From an uncultured Clostridia bacterium (GTDB taxonomy: Bacteria > Bacillota > Clostridia > Christensenellales > Borkfalkiaceae), in contig CANQUY010000002.1 in assembly GCA_947627125.1 (NCBI GenBank), positions 1-33,723 of the forward strand: a stretch of DNA of 33,723 bases. Reading direction: 5' to 3'. Both the position numbers and the translations under genes were made by a program. Below are positions 1 through 7,933 of this stretch, piece by piece. Positions within the stretch are counted from its first letter, which is position 1, and every line of letters begins with the position of its first letter. The notes below the pieces were generated by a model, which was not told where the DNA came from, made no database searches, and saw nothing but the letters and a program-made list of their open reading frames with translations.

Positions 1-293
1 CGGGCGTAGATATCTACGGCATCGTAGGTGCCCTCCTCGTCTGAGATCGCGGCGTCGTTTTCGTCCCTCTCCTTGAGCGGAACATAGGCGGCGGGATCGA
101 ATCTCTCCCCCGGTTGCACCTCGATCAGGGCTGAGCCGTAATCCTCGGCGACGTCATTCCTCTGCTGGGGACGCAAAAAGGCGATGCAGGCCCATGTGCC
201 GACCGCTGCGACCAATGCCGCGGAAACGATCATAATGCTTGTTTTGACGGGGCCGAACCTCTTTTTCTTCTCGGATTTTACTTTTTCAGACAT
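1..293 (-). CDS. Hypothetical membrane-anchored protein, N-terminal part (continues off the left edge)
   Basis: Minus-strand frame open from ATG at 293 to the window edge: MSEKVKSEKKKRFGPVKTSIMIVSAALVAAVGTWACIAFLRPQQ...; basic N-terminus then one TM helix; upstream GAGAGG-like SD. Not in the ORF track because it is truncated. Confidence 0.75.
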   Translation of the reverse strand, partial: MSEKVKSEKKKRFGPVKTSIMIVSAALVAAVGTWACIAFLRPQQRNDVAEDYGSALIEVQPGERFDPAAYVPLKERDENDAAISDEEGTYDAVDIYA

Positions 294-445
294 AATATCC
301 TCTCTTTCAGCTTTGTGGGAGTACCTTCGCTGTATGACAAACCTACGGCCTGTCATGGAAAGTTATGACAATATCATACCACGATATGACAAGTCTGTCA
401 ACGGTTTTGTCTGAAAAAAACAAGATTTTCTCGCGACCATATTAT

Positions 446-470
446 AAAAAAATCCCCCTTTCGGGGGGGG
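446..470 (-). terminator. Intrinsic terminator (minus strand)
   Basis: Minus strand reads CCCCC-GAAA-GGGGG-A-TTTTTTT. Confidence 0.7.
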
Positions 471-487
471 GCGGGAACGGGCTGATA

Positions 488-635
488 GCGGCGTCGTGCT
501 GAGAACGGGAGCACAACGCAGTCTACGAAAGTGGTACCGAAGCATCTCGCCGCATGACTTAAGAACTTCCGCCGCGAGATTCTTCGGGTTAGGTCCCGTC
601 CTCTCATCCTGCTCCGTTTCTCAGAATAACGCGGC
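488..635 (+). repeat. Family A paired-hairpin element, copy A1 (L+R arms)
   Basis: gcggcgtcgtgctgag...cgaagcatctcgccgc + gccgcgagattcttcggg...tctcagaataacgcggc. Confidence 0.9.
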
Positions 636-681
636 TGGGCGGGGCAGGATGAGCGGGCGGGAGAAAGAACGGGAGCGTATA

Positions 682-830
682 GCGGCGTCATGCTGAGAAC
701 GTGAGTACAACGCAGTCTACGAAAGTGGTACCGAAGCATCTCGCCGTATGCTCTACGGAATTCGCCGCGAGATTCTTCGGGTTAAGTCCGTATGACTTCG
801 TCCCTGCTCCGTTTCTCAGAATGACGCGGC
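682..830 (+). repeat. Family A paired-hairpin element, copy A2
   Basis: Same L/R arms as A1; stems ATGCT/AGCAT and ATTCT/AGAAT. Confidence 0.92.
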
Positions 831-861
831 TGGGCGGGGCAGGATGAGCGGGCGGGGGCGA

Positions 862-1464
862 TCAGCGGGAGCGGACAAACGTGAGCGGCAGGATCTTCTC
901 CCCGCGCGCAATGACGGCCCCGGGCGCGAGAACGCTGTTGCACCCGACCTCTGCAAAGTCCCCGACAAACGCGCCGACCTTCTTTCTGCCCGTCGGAATG
1001 TCCTCCCCGCGGATGACGACTTCTTTTTTGTCGAGCCGCACATTTGCGCAGATGACCCCCGCGCCGAAATGGGCGCGATGCCCCAAAATGCTGTCGCCTA
1101 CATAGTTGAAGTGCGGGACCTGTACGCCGTCGAAGAGAATGCAGTTCTTGAGCTCGGTGGAATTCCCCACGACGCAGTTTCCCCCGACGAGGACGTTCCC
1201 CCGTATGAATGCACAGTGGCGCACTTCCGCATTTGCGCAGATGATACACGGTGCATGGATCTCCGCCGTCCGAGCGATTTTAGCGGTACCATGTACGAAA
1301 ACCCCCTCGCACATTTCAACATATTCATCGCCGAGCGAGGGGGCGATCTCCATGAGAAACCGCCCGATCCCCCCGAGCGTTTCCCACGGATAGACGAATT
1401 GTTTCAAATACTCCTTTGCAAGCGTATGACTAAGATCGAAGAGTGCGGAAATTTTTTTGTCCAT
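862..1464 (-). CDS. Left-handed beta-helix (hexapeptide repeat) acyltransferase / GlmU C-terminal-like protein
   Basis: 200 aa; imperfect hexapeptide repeats (AEIHAPCIICANAEVRHCAFIRGNVLVGGNCVVGNSTELKNCILFDGVQVPHFNYVGDSILGHRAHFGAGVICANVRLD). Confidence 0.8.
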   Translation of the reverse strand: MDKKISALFDLSHTLAKEYLKQFVYPWETLGGIGRFLMEIAPSLGDEYVEMCEGVFVHGTAKIARTAEIHAPCIICANAEVRHCAFIRGNVLVGGNCVVGNSTELKNCILFDGVQVPHFNYVGDSILGHRAHFGAGVICANVRLDKKEVVIRGEDIPTGRKKVGAFVGDFAEVGCNSVLAPGAVIARGEKILPLTFVRSR

Positions 1465-1487
1465 GGTCTATTGTATGACGGAGAAAG

Positions 1488-1511
1488 GAAAAAACGCTCA
1501 CATATGAGCGT
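1488..1511 (-). terminator. Intrinsic terminator 3' of the 33-aa ORF
   Basis: Minus strand ACGCTCA-TATG-TGAGCGT-TTTTT beginning 5 nt after the stop of the 1516-1617 ORF. Confidence 0.7.
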
Positions 1512-1515
1512 ATTT

Positions 1516-1617
1516 TCAGCTTTGGCCCGTGGGCACGATGTCATCGTCGTCCGACTTTGCGTCGGGGCGGATCATGCAGTAATGCGGGTTGTGTGCATAC
1601 TTCTTTTTCTTTGCCAT
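1516..1617 (-). CDS. Small 33-aa protein, function unknown
   Basis: MAKKKKYAHNPHYCMIRPDAKSDDDDIVPTGQS; co-directional with the two upstream coat-like genes, terminator directly downstream; no strong SD seen. Confidence 0.45.
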   Translation of the reverse strand: MAKKKKYAHNPHYCMIRPDAKSDDDDIVPTGQS

Positions 1618-1645
1618 ATCCGCAGTTTGCGGCAGAGCGGAAAAA

Positions 1646-1939
1646 TTATACGGCAGAGATCTGTTTCTGCACCTTGGAAAACTTTTCCGCATTCTGGTCG
1701 ATGAGCATCTTTGCGGCGGGCTGGACCTCGTAATACCCGCGCGAGAGCATCTGCTCAAACACCTGAAACTGCGTGTCGGCGTTCTGCGTGTAATTCTTTA
1801 AGATCTCCTTGCGGAAGGGCTTGCAGCTGCCCTCGAGAAGGGCATCGGCGTAGTAGCTCATGAGGAGCTTTTCGCAGTCGAGAATGTCCTGCAGGGCGTC
1901 TTTTTCGGAGAGTGTGGTGTCCTGTTTGCTGTTTTTCAT
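1646..1939 (-). CDS. Spore coat protein-like (CotF-type) small protein
   Basis: 97 aa MKNSKQDTTLSEKDALQDILDCEKLLMSYYADALLEGSCKPFRKEILKNYTQNADTQFQVFEQMLSRGYYEVQPA...; starts inside the track ORF 1646-2281 and overlaps the upstream ORF by 4 nt. Confidence 0.65.
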   Translation of the reverse strand: MKNSKQDTTLSEKDALQDILDCEKLLMSYYADALLEGSCKPFRKEILKNYTQNADTQFQVFEQMLSRGYYEVQPAAKMLIDQNAEKFSKVQKQISAV

Positions 1940-2130
1940 TGTTTGCCTCCCAAAATCGCATAGAGCGCCGAAAATCTCTGCGCATGGGCGGAAGCGATCT
2001 CTCCCATCGTCTGCGCAAGCGCCGTGTCCGTCAGCGTGTTGGCGTAGATCTTCGCCTTTTTGCACGCCATTTCTTCTCCCGTGAGAATCTGTGTCAGAAC
2101 ATCTAAGTCCTTGGCCGTGAGATTGGTCAT
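1936..2130 (-). CDS. Small spore coat-associated / CotF-partner-like protein
   Basis: 64 aa MTNLTAKDLDVLTQILTGEEMACKKAKIYANTLTD...; strong AAGGAGG SD. Confidence 0.6.
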   Translation of the reverse strand: MTNLTAKDLDVLTQILTGEEMACKKAKIYANTLTDTALAQTMGEIASAHAQRFSALYAILGGKQ

Positions 2131-2277
2131 AAAAAACCTCCTTGCGCCCGTTATGGACGAAGGAGGGGGATTTTATACCGATGCGGCAGGCAAGAGCCGT
2201 CATTCTTAAATTAAAAATTAAAAATTTCAAAATTAAAAATTGAGGTGGGGAGATTTGTAAGAATGGCGGAGAGAAAG

Positions 2278-2895
2278 TCAATTCTTGTGTTTGTAAAATT
2301 CACACCAAGAATTGAGAGTGCAGTGGGAGCAGTCGGGCTTTTGGGAGTGGCAGACCTGCCGCCCGTGAAAAATCAGCCAATGGTGGGCCTTTGACCAATT
2401 CTCCTTGGGAATGACCCGCATGAGCCCCTCTTCGACCTCGGTTGGCGTCTTTCCGACGGCGAGCCCCGTGCGGTTGGCGACGCGGAACACATGCGTATCG
2501 ACGGCGATGGCGTCCCCGCCGAAGGCCACCGAGTAGACGACGTTGGCCGTCTTTCGCCCCACGCCCGCAAGCGATTGCAGGTCCTCAAGCGTATCGGGAA
2601 CGTTTCCGCCGAACTTCTCCAAGATGTCGCGGGAGGCGGAGAGAATGTGCGCCGCCTTGTTGCGGTAGAAGCCGCAGGAGTAGATATATTTTTCGAGCTC
2701 CTCCTGCCTCAGTTCCACCATTTTTTGAGGGTTATTGTAGATTTTAAAGAGTTCTGCCGTCACTTGGTTGACCCGCTCGTCCGTGCACTGCGCCGAGAGA
2801 ATGACGGCGACGAGGAGTTCGTAAGGGGTATGAAAGTGCAGCGCTGGACGGGCGTCGGGATAGAGCCGCGCAAGCTCTGTGAGGATCTCATTCAT
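2278..2895 (-). CDS. nth: Endonuclease III
   Basis: HhH motif LQSLAGVGRKTANVV, catalytic VDTHVFRVANR, C-X6-C-X2-C-X5-C Fe-S cluster near the C-terminus. Start chosen at MNEILTE rather than the longer track ORF. Confidence 0.95.
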   Translation of the reverse strand: MNEILTELARLYPDARPALHFHTPYELLVAVILSAQCTDERVNQVTAELFKIYNNPQKMVELRQEELEKYIYSCGFYRNKAAHILSASRDILEKFGGNVPDTLEDLQSLAGVGRKTANVVYSVAFGGDAIAVDTHVFRVANRTGLAVGKTPTEVEEGLMRVIPKENWSKAHHWLIFHGRQVCHSQKPDCSHCTLNSWCEFYKHKN

Positions 2896-2956
2896 GAGTT
2901 CATTGTAACATAACCCGACATTTTTTGCAAGCATTTGGGGGAATGTTGTAAAACAC

Positions 2957-2984
2957 GCTCATTCTGAGCAACGCGAAGAATCCC
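2957..2984 (+). repeat. Minimal single hairpin (family C)
   Basis: ATTCTGAGCAACGCGAAGAAT. Confidence 0.7.
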
Positions 2985-3006
2985 ATAAAACGTGCAGCGG
3001 CCCATA

Positions 3007-3154
3007 GCGGCGTCATGCTGAGAACGGGAGTACAACGCAGTCTGCGGGAGCCATACCGAAGCATCTCGCCGCATGGTGTAAAGATGCCCCGCGAGATTCT
3101 TCGGGTTAAGTCCTCTGACTGCGTTCTTTCTCTCCTTCTCAGAATGACGCGGGG
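3007..3154 (+). repeat. Family A paired-hairpin element, copy A3
   Basis: L and R arms as in A1/A2; right arm outer stem ccccgcg/cgcgggg. Confidence 0.9.
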
Positions 3155-3171
3155 CTGGATTTCTGACCCGC

Positions 3172-3265
3172 CGTTCTGATTACGTCACCCTGAGCAACGT
3201 CGAAGGGTCACCGCGTTATAATAATGTGATGGTTCGACTGCGCTCACCATGACGTAATTAGAACG
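3172..3265 (+). repeat. Family B ~94-bp inverted-repeat element, copy B1
   Basis: cgttctgattacgtca CCCTGAGCAACGTCGAAGGG tcaccgcgttataataatgtg ATGGTTCGACTGCGCTCACCAT gacgtaattagaacg. Confidence 0.88.
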
Positions 3266-3300
3266 CCTCCGTTGGTTTCATGGGATGCTTCGCTACGCTC

Positions 3301-3412
3301 AGCATGAGCGCACGGGCAGGACATGGACTTCGTTGAGGGGATTCTTCGCTACGCTCAGCATGAGCGCACGGGCGGGACATGGACTTCGTTAAGGGGATTC
3401 TTCGCTACGCTC
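3301..3412 (+). repeat. 56-bp tandem duplication
   Basis: agcatgagcgcacgggc[a/g]ggacatggacttcgtt[g/a]aggggattcttcgctacgctc twice (3301-3356, 3357-3412), two differences. Confidence 0.9.
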
Positions 3413-3455
3413 AGAATGACGCGGGGCGGGGCGACATGACTGCGTTCACCACCCC

Positions 3456-3697
3456 CTACAAAAATAAATACGAGTCGCCGACTTTTTTCATGTAGCCCGC
3501 AAAGGAGGAATACCCCTTCCGCGAAATGACACGGCGGGCGCGGGGCAGAAAGTTCTCCTCAAACCGCGCCGAAATGCCGCATCCGACCCTCGCCTCATGC
3601 GGATTGGAGATAGTCTGCGCGGGGATCCCCTCCCCTCTCAGCGCGGAAATGCAGTCGAGCGCCTGTGCGCGGGACTTAAAAACTGCAACGATCGTCA
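3456..3697 (-). CDS. DUF3343 / putative Se/S carrier-like protein
   Basis: MTIVAVFKSRAQALDCISALRGEGIPAQTISNPHEARVGCGISARFEENFLPRARRVISRKGYSSFAGYMKK; start moved to 3697 from track ORF 3456-3887. Confidence 0.7.
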
Positions 3698-3752
3698 TGA
3701 TTTCTGACCTGCCTTCGTATAATAAGGTATCTTTTTTTGGGGAGATATTGTC

Positions 3753-4856
3753 ATGATCTATCTCGATAACGCCGCAACGGGGGGATTCAAGCCATACGCC
3801 GTCCGCAGCGCAGTGAGCGCCGCCATGAAGGTTTGCGCCAACCCCGGACGGAGCGGCCACCGCCTCTCCCTCGCCGCGGCCGAGCATGTTCTAAATTGCA
3901 GAAACCTTCTCTCGGACGTCTTTGGCGGCTACGGGTTCGAGCGTTGCGTGTTCACGAAGAGCTGTACCGAGGCCCTCAACATTGCCATTTTGGGGGTACT
4001 TGAGGAGGGCGACCACGTCGTTGCGACGGCGCTCGAGCACAATTCCGTCCTCCGTCCCCTGCAATATTTGGCGGAAAAAGGGGTCATCACCTACGATATT
4101 GCCCCGCTCAAGGACGGCGCTTTGGAGCCCGAAACGATCGCCGCATGCGTGAAGCACAAGACGAGGCTCGTCTGCGTGACCGCGGCATCCAACGTCACGG
4201 GGACCTCCTGCGATGTAAAGCGGCTGAAAAAACTGCTCCCCGAGCACGTTCTGCTCCTCGTTGACGGGGCGCAGGGGGCGGGGCATATTCCCATCTCCAT
4301 GCGGGATATGGGGATCGACATGCTTGCGCTCGCGGGGCACAAGGGACTGCACGCCATCCAGATCGGGGCTCTGCTCTTTTCACAGCGGGTGGATCCCCGT
4401 CCGCTCCTCTTCGGGGGAACGGGCAGCGAGAGCATGAACCTTTCCCAGCCCTCCTTCTATCCCGACCGCCTCGAGAGCGGCACTCTCTCCTACCCTGCCG
4501 TCTGTTCCCTCTTCGAGGGGCTCCTCATCGTGAAGTCAACCAAAAAAACGGAAACTTATGCGCTGATAAAGGCCCTTTCGGAGGCGGTGAAGGGGCTCCC
4601 GTCCTATGAAATTTTTTCGCCGCCGAACGCCTGCGGAGTTTTCTCCTTCCGCCATAAGTCAATGCCCTCCGAGGAGGTCGCCGCCGCCCTCTCGGAGAAG
4701 TTCGACATTGCCGTGCGGGGCGGCCTGCACTGTGCGCCGCTCGCGCATGAGGCCCTCGGCACCGCTCCCGACGGGCTGGTGCGGGCGTCCTTCTCCGTCT
4801 TTCAGGGCATGCGGGAGGCAAACGCGCTCTATCATGCCCTCCACGCCCTCTCCTGA
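3753..4856 (+). CDS. Class-V aminotransferase / cysteine desulfurase family protein (EF2568-like)
   Basis: MIYLDNAATGGFKP..., LVDGAQGAGHIPI, PLP lysine in LALAGHKGLHA, C-terminal VRGGLHCAPLAHEALGT. Confidence 0.88.
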   Translation: MIYLDNAATGGFKPYAVRSAVSAAMKVCANPGRSGHRLSLAAAEHVLNCRNLLSDVFGGYGFERCVFTKSCTEALNIAILGVLEEGDHVVATALEHNSVLRPLQYLAEKGVITYDIAPLKDGALEPETIAACVKHKTRLVCVTAASNVTGTSCDVKRLKKLLPEHVLLLVDGAQGAGHIPISMRDMGIDMLALAGHKGLHAIQIGALLFSQRVDPRPLLFGGTGSESMNLSQPSFYPDRLESGTLSYPAVCSLFEGLLIVKSTKKTETYALIKALSEAVKGLPSYEIFSPPNACGVFSFRHKSMPSEEVAAALSEKFDIAVRGGLHCAPLAHEALGTAPDGLVRASFSVFQGMREANALYHALHALS

Positions 4857-4859
4857 GCG

Positions 4860-5108
4860 CTATTCAATGGCCTTGAGCTTTTCCACCAACTTTTTAAGCC
4901 TCTTTCGCTGGGCGGAATTGAGCATCTGCGAAAAGCGGGCATAAAAGGCGTCGATTTGCTCGTTGGTCAGCGTGCCCGCCCTCTTTCCCGCCTCCGCCTT
5001 TGCGTAGATCTCGCGGATGATGTCATTTTCGCTCTTGCCCTGCACGGAGCCGACTGCCCTTTCCGCCTCCTTCATGAGTTCGTCGTCATAGCTTGCAAAA
5101 TCCTTCAT
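4860..5108 (-). CDS. Hypothetical small helical protein
   Basis: MKDFASYDDELMKEAERAVGSVQGKSENDIIREIYAKAEAGKRAGTLTNEQIDAFYARFSQMLNSAQRKRLKKLVEKLKAIE. Confidence 0.65.
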   Translation of the reverse strand: MKDFASYDDELMKEAERAVGSVQGKSENDIIREIYAKAEAGKRAGTLTNEQIDAFYARFSQMLNSAQRKRLKKLVEKLKAIE

Positions 5109-5171
5109 AGTCACCTCTCCCTTATCCTATGCCCCCTCACCTTTCCCTTGTGCACTGCATACAATGCCGAT

Positions 5172-5435
5172 ATGGAAACCATGCTCCTCCTCGTCTTGCT
5201 GATGATGAACTCGGATGAGAATTCCAAGGAAACGTTGCAGAGCCTTCTCCGCTTTTACCGTGAGAACAAGGACGTCATCGCCTCCCTACTGAATGCGCAA
5301 AAGGGCGGAGAAATGAGGGAAAATTCCGAAGATATCGCGCAGGATCCGCCCAAAGAGGCAGAAAAAAGCCGACCCCGCGAAGAGGTCGGCGATACGCGTA
5401 TCATCGAAGAATATTTAAAGCGTTTTTCAGTTTAA
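5172..5435 (+). CDS. Hypothetical small protein
   Basis: METMLLLVLLMMNSDENSKETLQSLLRFYRENKDVIASLLNAQ...RIIEEYLKRFSV; start in-frame inside track ORF 4956-5435. Confidence 0.55.
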   Translation: METMLLLVLLMMNSDENSKETLQSLLRFYRENKDVIASLLNAQKGGEMRENSEDIAQDPPKEAEKSRPREEVGDTRIIEEYLKRFSV

Positions 5436-6779
5436 TGCGCCGAGAAATTCCTCCGCCGTGGCGAAGAGTTCCGCCTTGACGGCATGCTCTTCATCCGCAC
5501 GGATGCCGACGTCGTGGATGCACGTTTCGCCGTCGGGCCAGAAGATCTGCGCAACCGTGAGGCGGAGCGCCCTGCCGTCGGGAGCAACAAAGGTGCTCTG
5601 CATGACGCCCTTGCCGTACGTCCTCGCGAGGCCGTCAACGTCGTTGACGCGGAGGTAGATATCCTCCTCGGAGATCGTGCCGTAGCAGATCATTGCCCCC
5701 ATGAGGGCCTCGGAAGCGGAGGCGGTGTTCTCGTCGGCGATCACGCGGATGCGGGAAGTTTCGCTGAAGTAGCTGCCGTAATCGTTCCCGTAGGCGTTGA
5801 ATACCTCCTCGTTCCCCCTGCGGTAGCGCGCCGTTGCGACGAGCGGGGCATTTCCCTCGGCATTCTTCAAGAGATGCGAGGCAATGTCGCAGAGAATGGA
5901 GAGATACCCGCCGCCGTCGAGGCGGAGATCGATCACGAGGTCCGTCCTGCCGCGCTCCTTCATCTTGTCAAGACAGGCTTTGAACTCGCGGGCGGCGTTG
6001 CCCTCGAACTGCGCAAGGCGGATATAGGCGGTTTTCCCGTCGAGCGCGGACATGCCCTCCCCCACATTCTCGAGCGAAAGGGCCTTTTCGCCGCGGAAGC
6101 GGAAGGTATTATCGCTGTCGCTGTATTCGCAGTAGGCCGCGGTATAGGCCGCGCGGGAAATGGTGTAGAGCTTCCTTTCTCCCCCCTTGAAGCCCGCCTC
6201 GAGAGTGGCGGAAGCCATGGAGGAGAGGTCGGTGATGAAGTTCGCGCTCGTCGCCTCCGTGAGATTCCCGCCGTCGGGGCCGAAACGGTAGATATACATG
6301 CCCGCCGTAAGTCCCGCCCGTTCCGCGGGAGAATTGTACACCGTGCGGTAGATCTGTACGGCGTTCCCGTCATAGGTCACGCTGACGCCGTAGCCCTCGT
6401 TGTTCCCTTCGCTCTCGCTGACGACGCGGTCGTACTCGTCCACATTGTAGTAGGAGCAGAACTTGTCGAGCTCGAGGGCGGAGAACACGCGGTCGTACAG
6501 CGTTTCGTCGTCCACTTCTCTGTAATAGTTATCGGCGACGCGCTCCAAGAGCCACGCGAGATTCCGCGCCCGCTCGTCTACAGAGCTCACGCCGATAAAC
6601 CAGCCCGCCATGATCCCCGCGAGGAGAAAGATGAGCGCAAACAAGATCGCGCTGACGCAGCGGACGGTTTTTTCGCGCTTGTCCGCAGACGCGGGCCGCC
6701 CGTTTTCTGCCGCAGGGACGCGCTCTCCCTCCGAAGAGGCCTCGGACATGGTATCGTCATTTTCTTGTAATTCAGACAT
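5427..6779 (-). CDS. S41-family C-terminal processing peptidase-like protein, membrane anchored
   Basis: N-terminal TM; PDZ-like YNSPAERAGLTAGMYIYR; catalytic-site-like TASASEALMGAM; GKGVMQS; SD aaaggag. Confidence 0.88.
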   Translation of the reverse strand: MSELQENDDTMSEASSEGERVPAAENGRPASADKREKTVRCVSAILFALIFLLAGIMAGWFIGVSSVDERARNLAWLLERVADNYYREVDDETLYDRVFSALELDKFCSYYNVDEYDRVVSESEGNNEGYGVSVTYDGNAVQIYRTVYNSPAERAGLTAGMYIYRFGPDGGNLTEATSANFITDLSSMASATLEAGFKGGERKLYTISRAAYTAAYCEYSDSDNTFRFRGEKALSLENVGEGMSALDGKTAYIRLAQFEGNAAREFKACLDKMKERGRTDLVIDLRLDGGGYLSILCDIASHLLKNAEGNAPLVATARYRRGNEEVFNAYGNDYGSYFSETSRIRVIADENTASASEALMGAMICYGTISEEDIYLRVNDVDGLARTYGKGVMQSTFVAPDGRALRLTVAQIFWPDGETCIHDVGIRADEEHAVKAELFATAEEFLGALN

Positions 6780-6791
6780 GGTATCTCCTTT

Positions 6792-7739
6792 TTACTCCTT
6801 TACAAGTTGCAACAGGACGGTGATGACGCGGAAGGTGACCGCATCCGAAAACTTCCTGATATCCAGCCCCGTCAGACGTTCGATCTTGTCAAGACGGTAG
6901 GAGAGGGTGTTGCGGTGGATGAAGAGGGCGCGGCTCGTTTCGGAGAGGTTGAGGTCGTTCTCGAGAAATCTCTCCGCCGTAAGACAGAGCTCCTCGTCAC
7001 CGAACACTTCCTCCGTCCCGCCGATGCGGAATTCCCTGAGGCTTAAGCGGATGCTCTCCCTCGACAGGCTTGAGAGGACGCCCACGAGGAGATATTCGCG
7101 GTAGGAGTGCACCTCGCCGCCGTCGCCGAGCATATCGGACATGCGGAGGGCGGAAACGGCCTGCGCGTAGGAGAGGGAGATCTCCGCAAAGGTCGGGACC
7201 TCGCAGCCGACGCCGACCCTCCCGTGAATGCCCGCCTCCTCGTAGAGGGATTGGTTCAGAAACAGCCCGAATTCGTAGGGCGACTGTCCGTCCCCCGCAA
7301 ATTTCACGACGCCGATGGCATTCCCCTCCGTAAAGACGGCGGCGTCCGCCCCCTCAAGACACCGTTCGATATGTTCCAGCGCATCCTCACCGCGCCTGTC
7401 GGGAAGGACTTCCGCCGCATAGCAGGGGCCGTCCTTCTGGCCGTGCTCCGCGAGATAGCGGAGAGCCCGCACTCTGCCCCCCTCGCCGAGGAGAACTGAG
7501 TTCAGCTTCACCTTTCCGCTCCGCGCCGCGGCGGGGGCGGAATTTGCGAGAAGATAGCCGATGAGCTTTGCCTCCCGCTCGGCCCCGCGCCCCGTGAGGT
7601 AGATCGTCACCGTATCGCCGTCCCACGGGACGGAAAAGGCTTTCTCCTCCCCGCCCTGCGGCGAAAGGCGGGCATGCACCCCCGTCTGTTCGCCGATATC
7701 TGCAAGAATTTTTTCAAGACCGTCCGAACGTTCTTCCAT
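6792..7739 (-). CDS. PucR/CdaR-family transcriptional regulator
   Basis: C-terminal HTH LNLSETSRALFIHRNTLSYRLDKIERLTGLDIRKFSDAVTFRVITVLLQL; start at MEERSDG. Confidence 0.85.
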   Translation of the reverse strand: MEERSDGLEKILADIGEQTGVHARLSPQGGEEKAFSVPWDGDTVTIYLTGRGAEREAKLIGYLLANSAPAAARSGKVKLNSVLLGEGGRVRALRYLAEHGQKDGPCYAAEVLPDRRGEDALEHIERCLEGADAAVFTEGNAIGVVKFAGDGQSPYEFGLFLNQSLYEEAGIHGRVGVGCEVPTFAEISLSYAQAVSALRMSDMLGDGGEVHSYREYLLVGVLSSLSRESIRLSLREFRIGGTEEVFGDEELCLTAERFLENDLNLSETSRALFIHRNTLSYRLDKIERLTGLDIRKFSDAVTFRVITVLLQLVKE

Positions 7740-7873
7740 CTTTTCCCCTTTTCGTATCGTTTGCAAGCATTATATCACAGAAAAATGAAAAACGCAAGCC
7801 GTTTGCCCGTTATGAAAAGGTACGGCGGGGGGCAAACTATTGGCGGATTTGCGCGAAAGGGCAAACTTTGTAG

Positions 7874-7902
7874 TTGACAGCCGCACGATTCCGTGTTATA
7901 AT
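7874..7902 (+). promoter_or_regulatory. Consensus sigma70/sigmaA promoter
   Basis: TTGACA (7874-7879), 17-bp spacer, TATAAT (7897-7902). Confidence 0.85.
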
Positions 7903-7933
7903 GGTACGCGACAAGGAAAAAAGGAGTACTTGT

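Noticed and set aside
363-739. Track ORFs in 363-739, 496-696, 782-1249 and 844-1704 as genes
   Set aside because: Repeat-derived or antisense to the hexapeptide acyltransferase; no SD and no protein-like composition.
2209-2243. AT-rich motif (aattaaaaatt repeats; similar stretch at 11469-11505) as a regulatory element
   Set aside because: Low-complexity; could be promoter-proximal AT tract, insufficient evidence for a specific function.
5484-6770. 428-aa plus-strand ORF antisense to the S41 protease
   Set aside because: Shadow ORF with biased composition; no SD.
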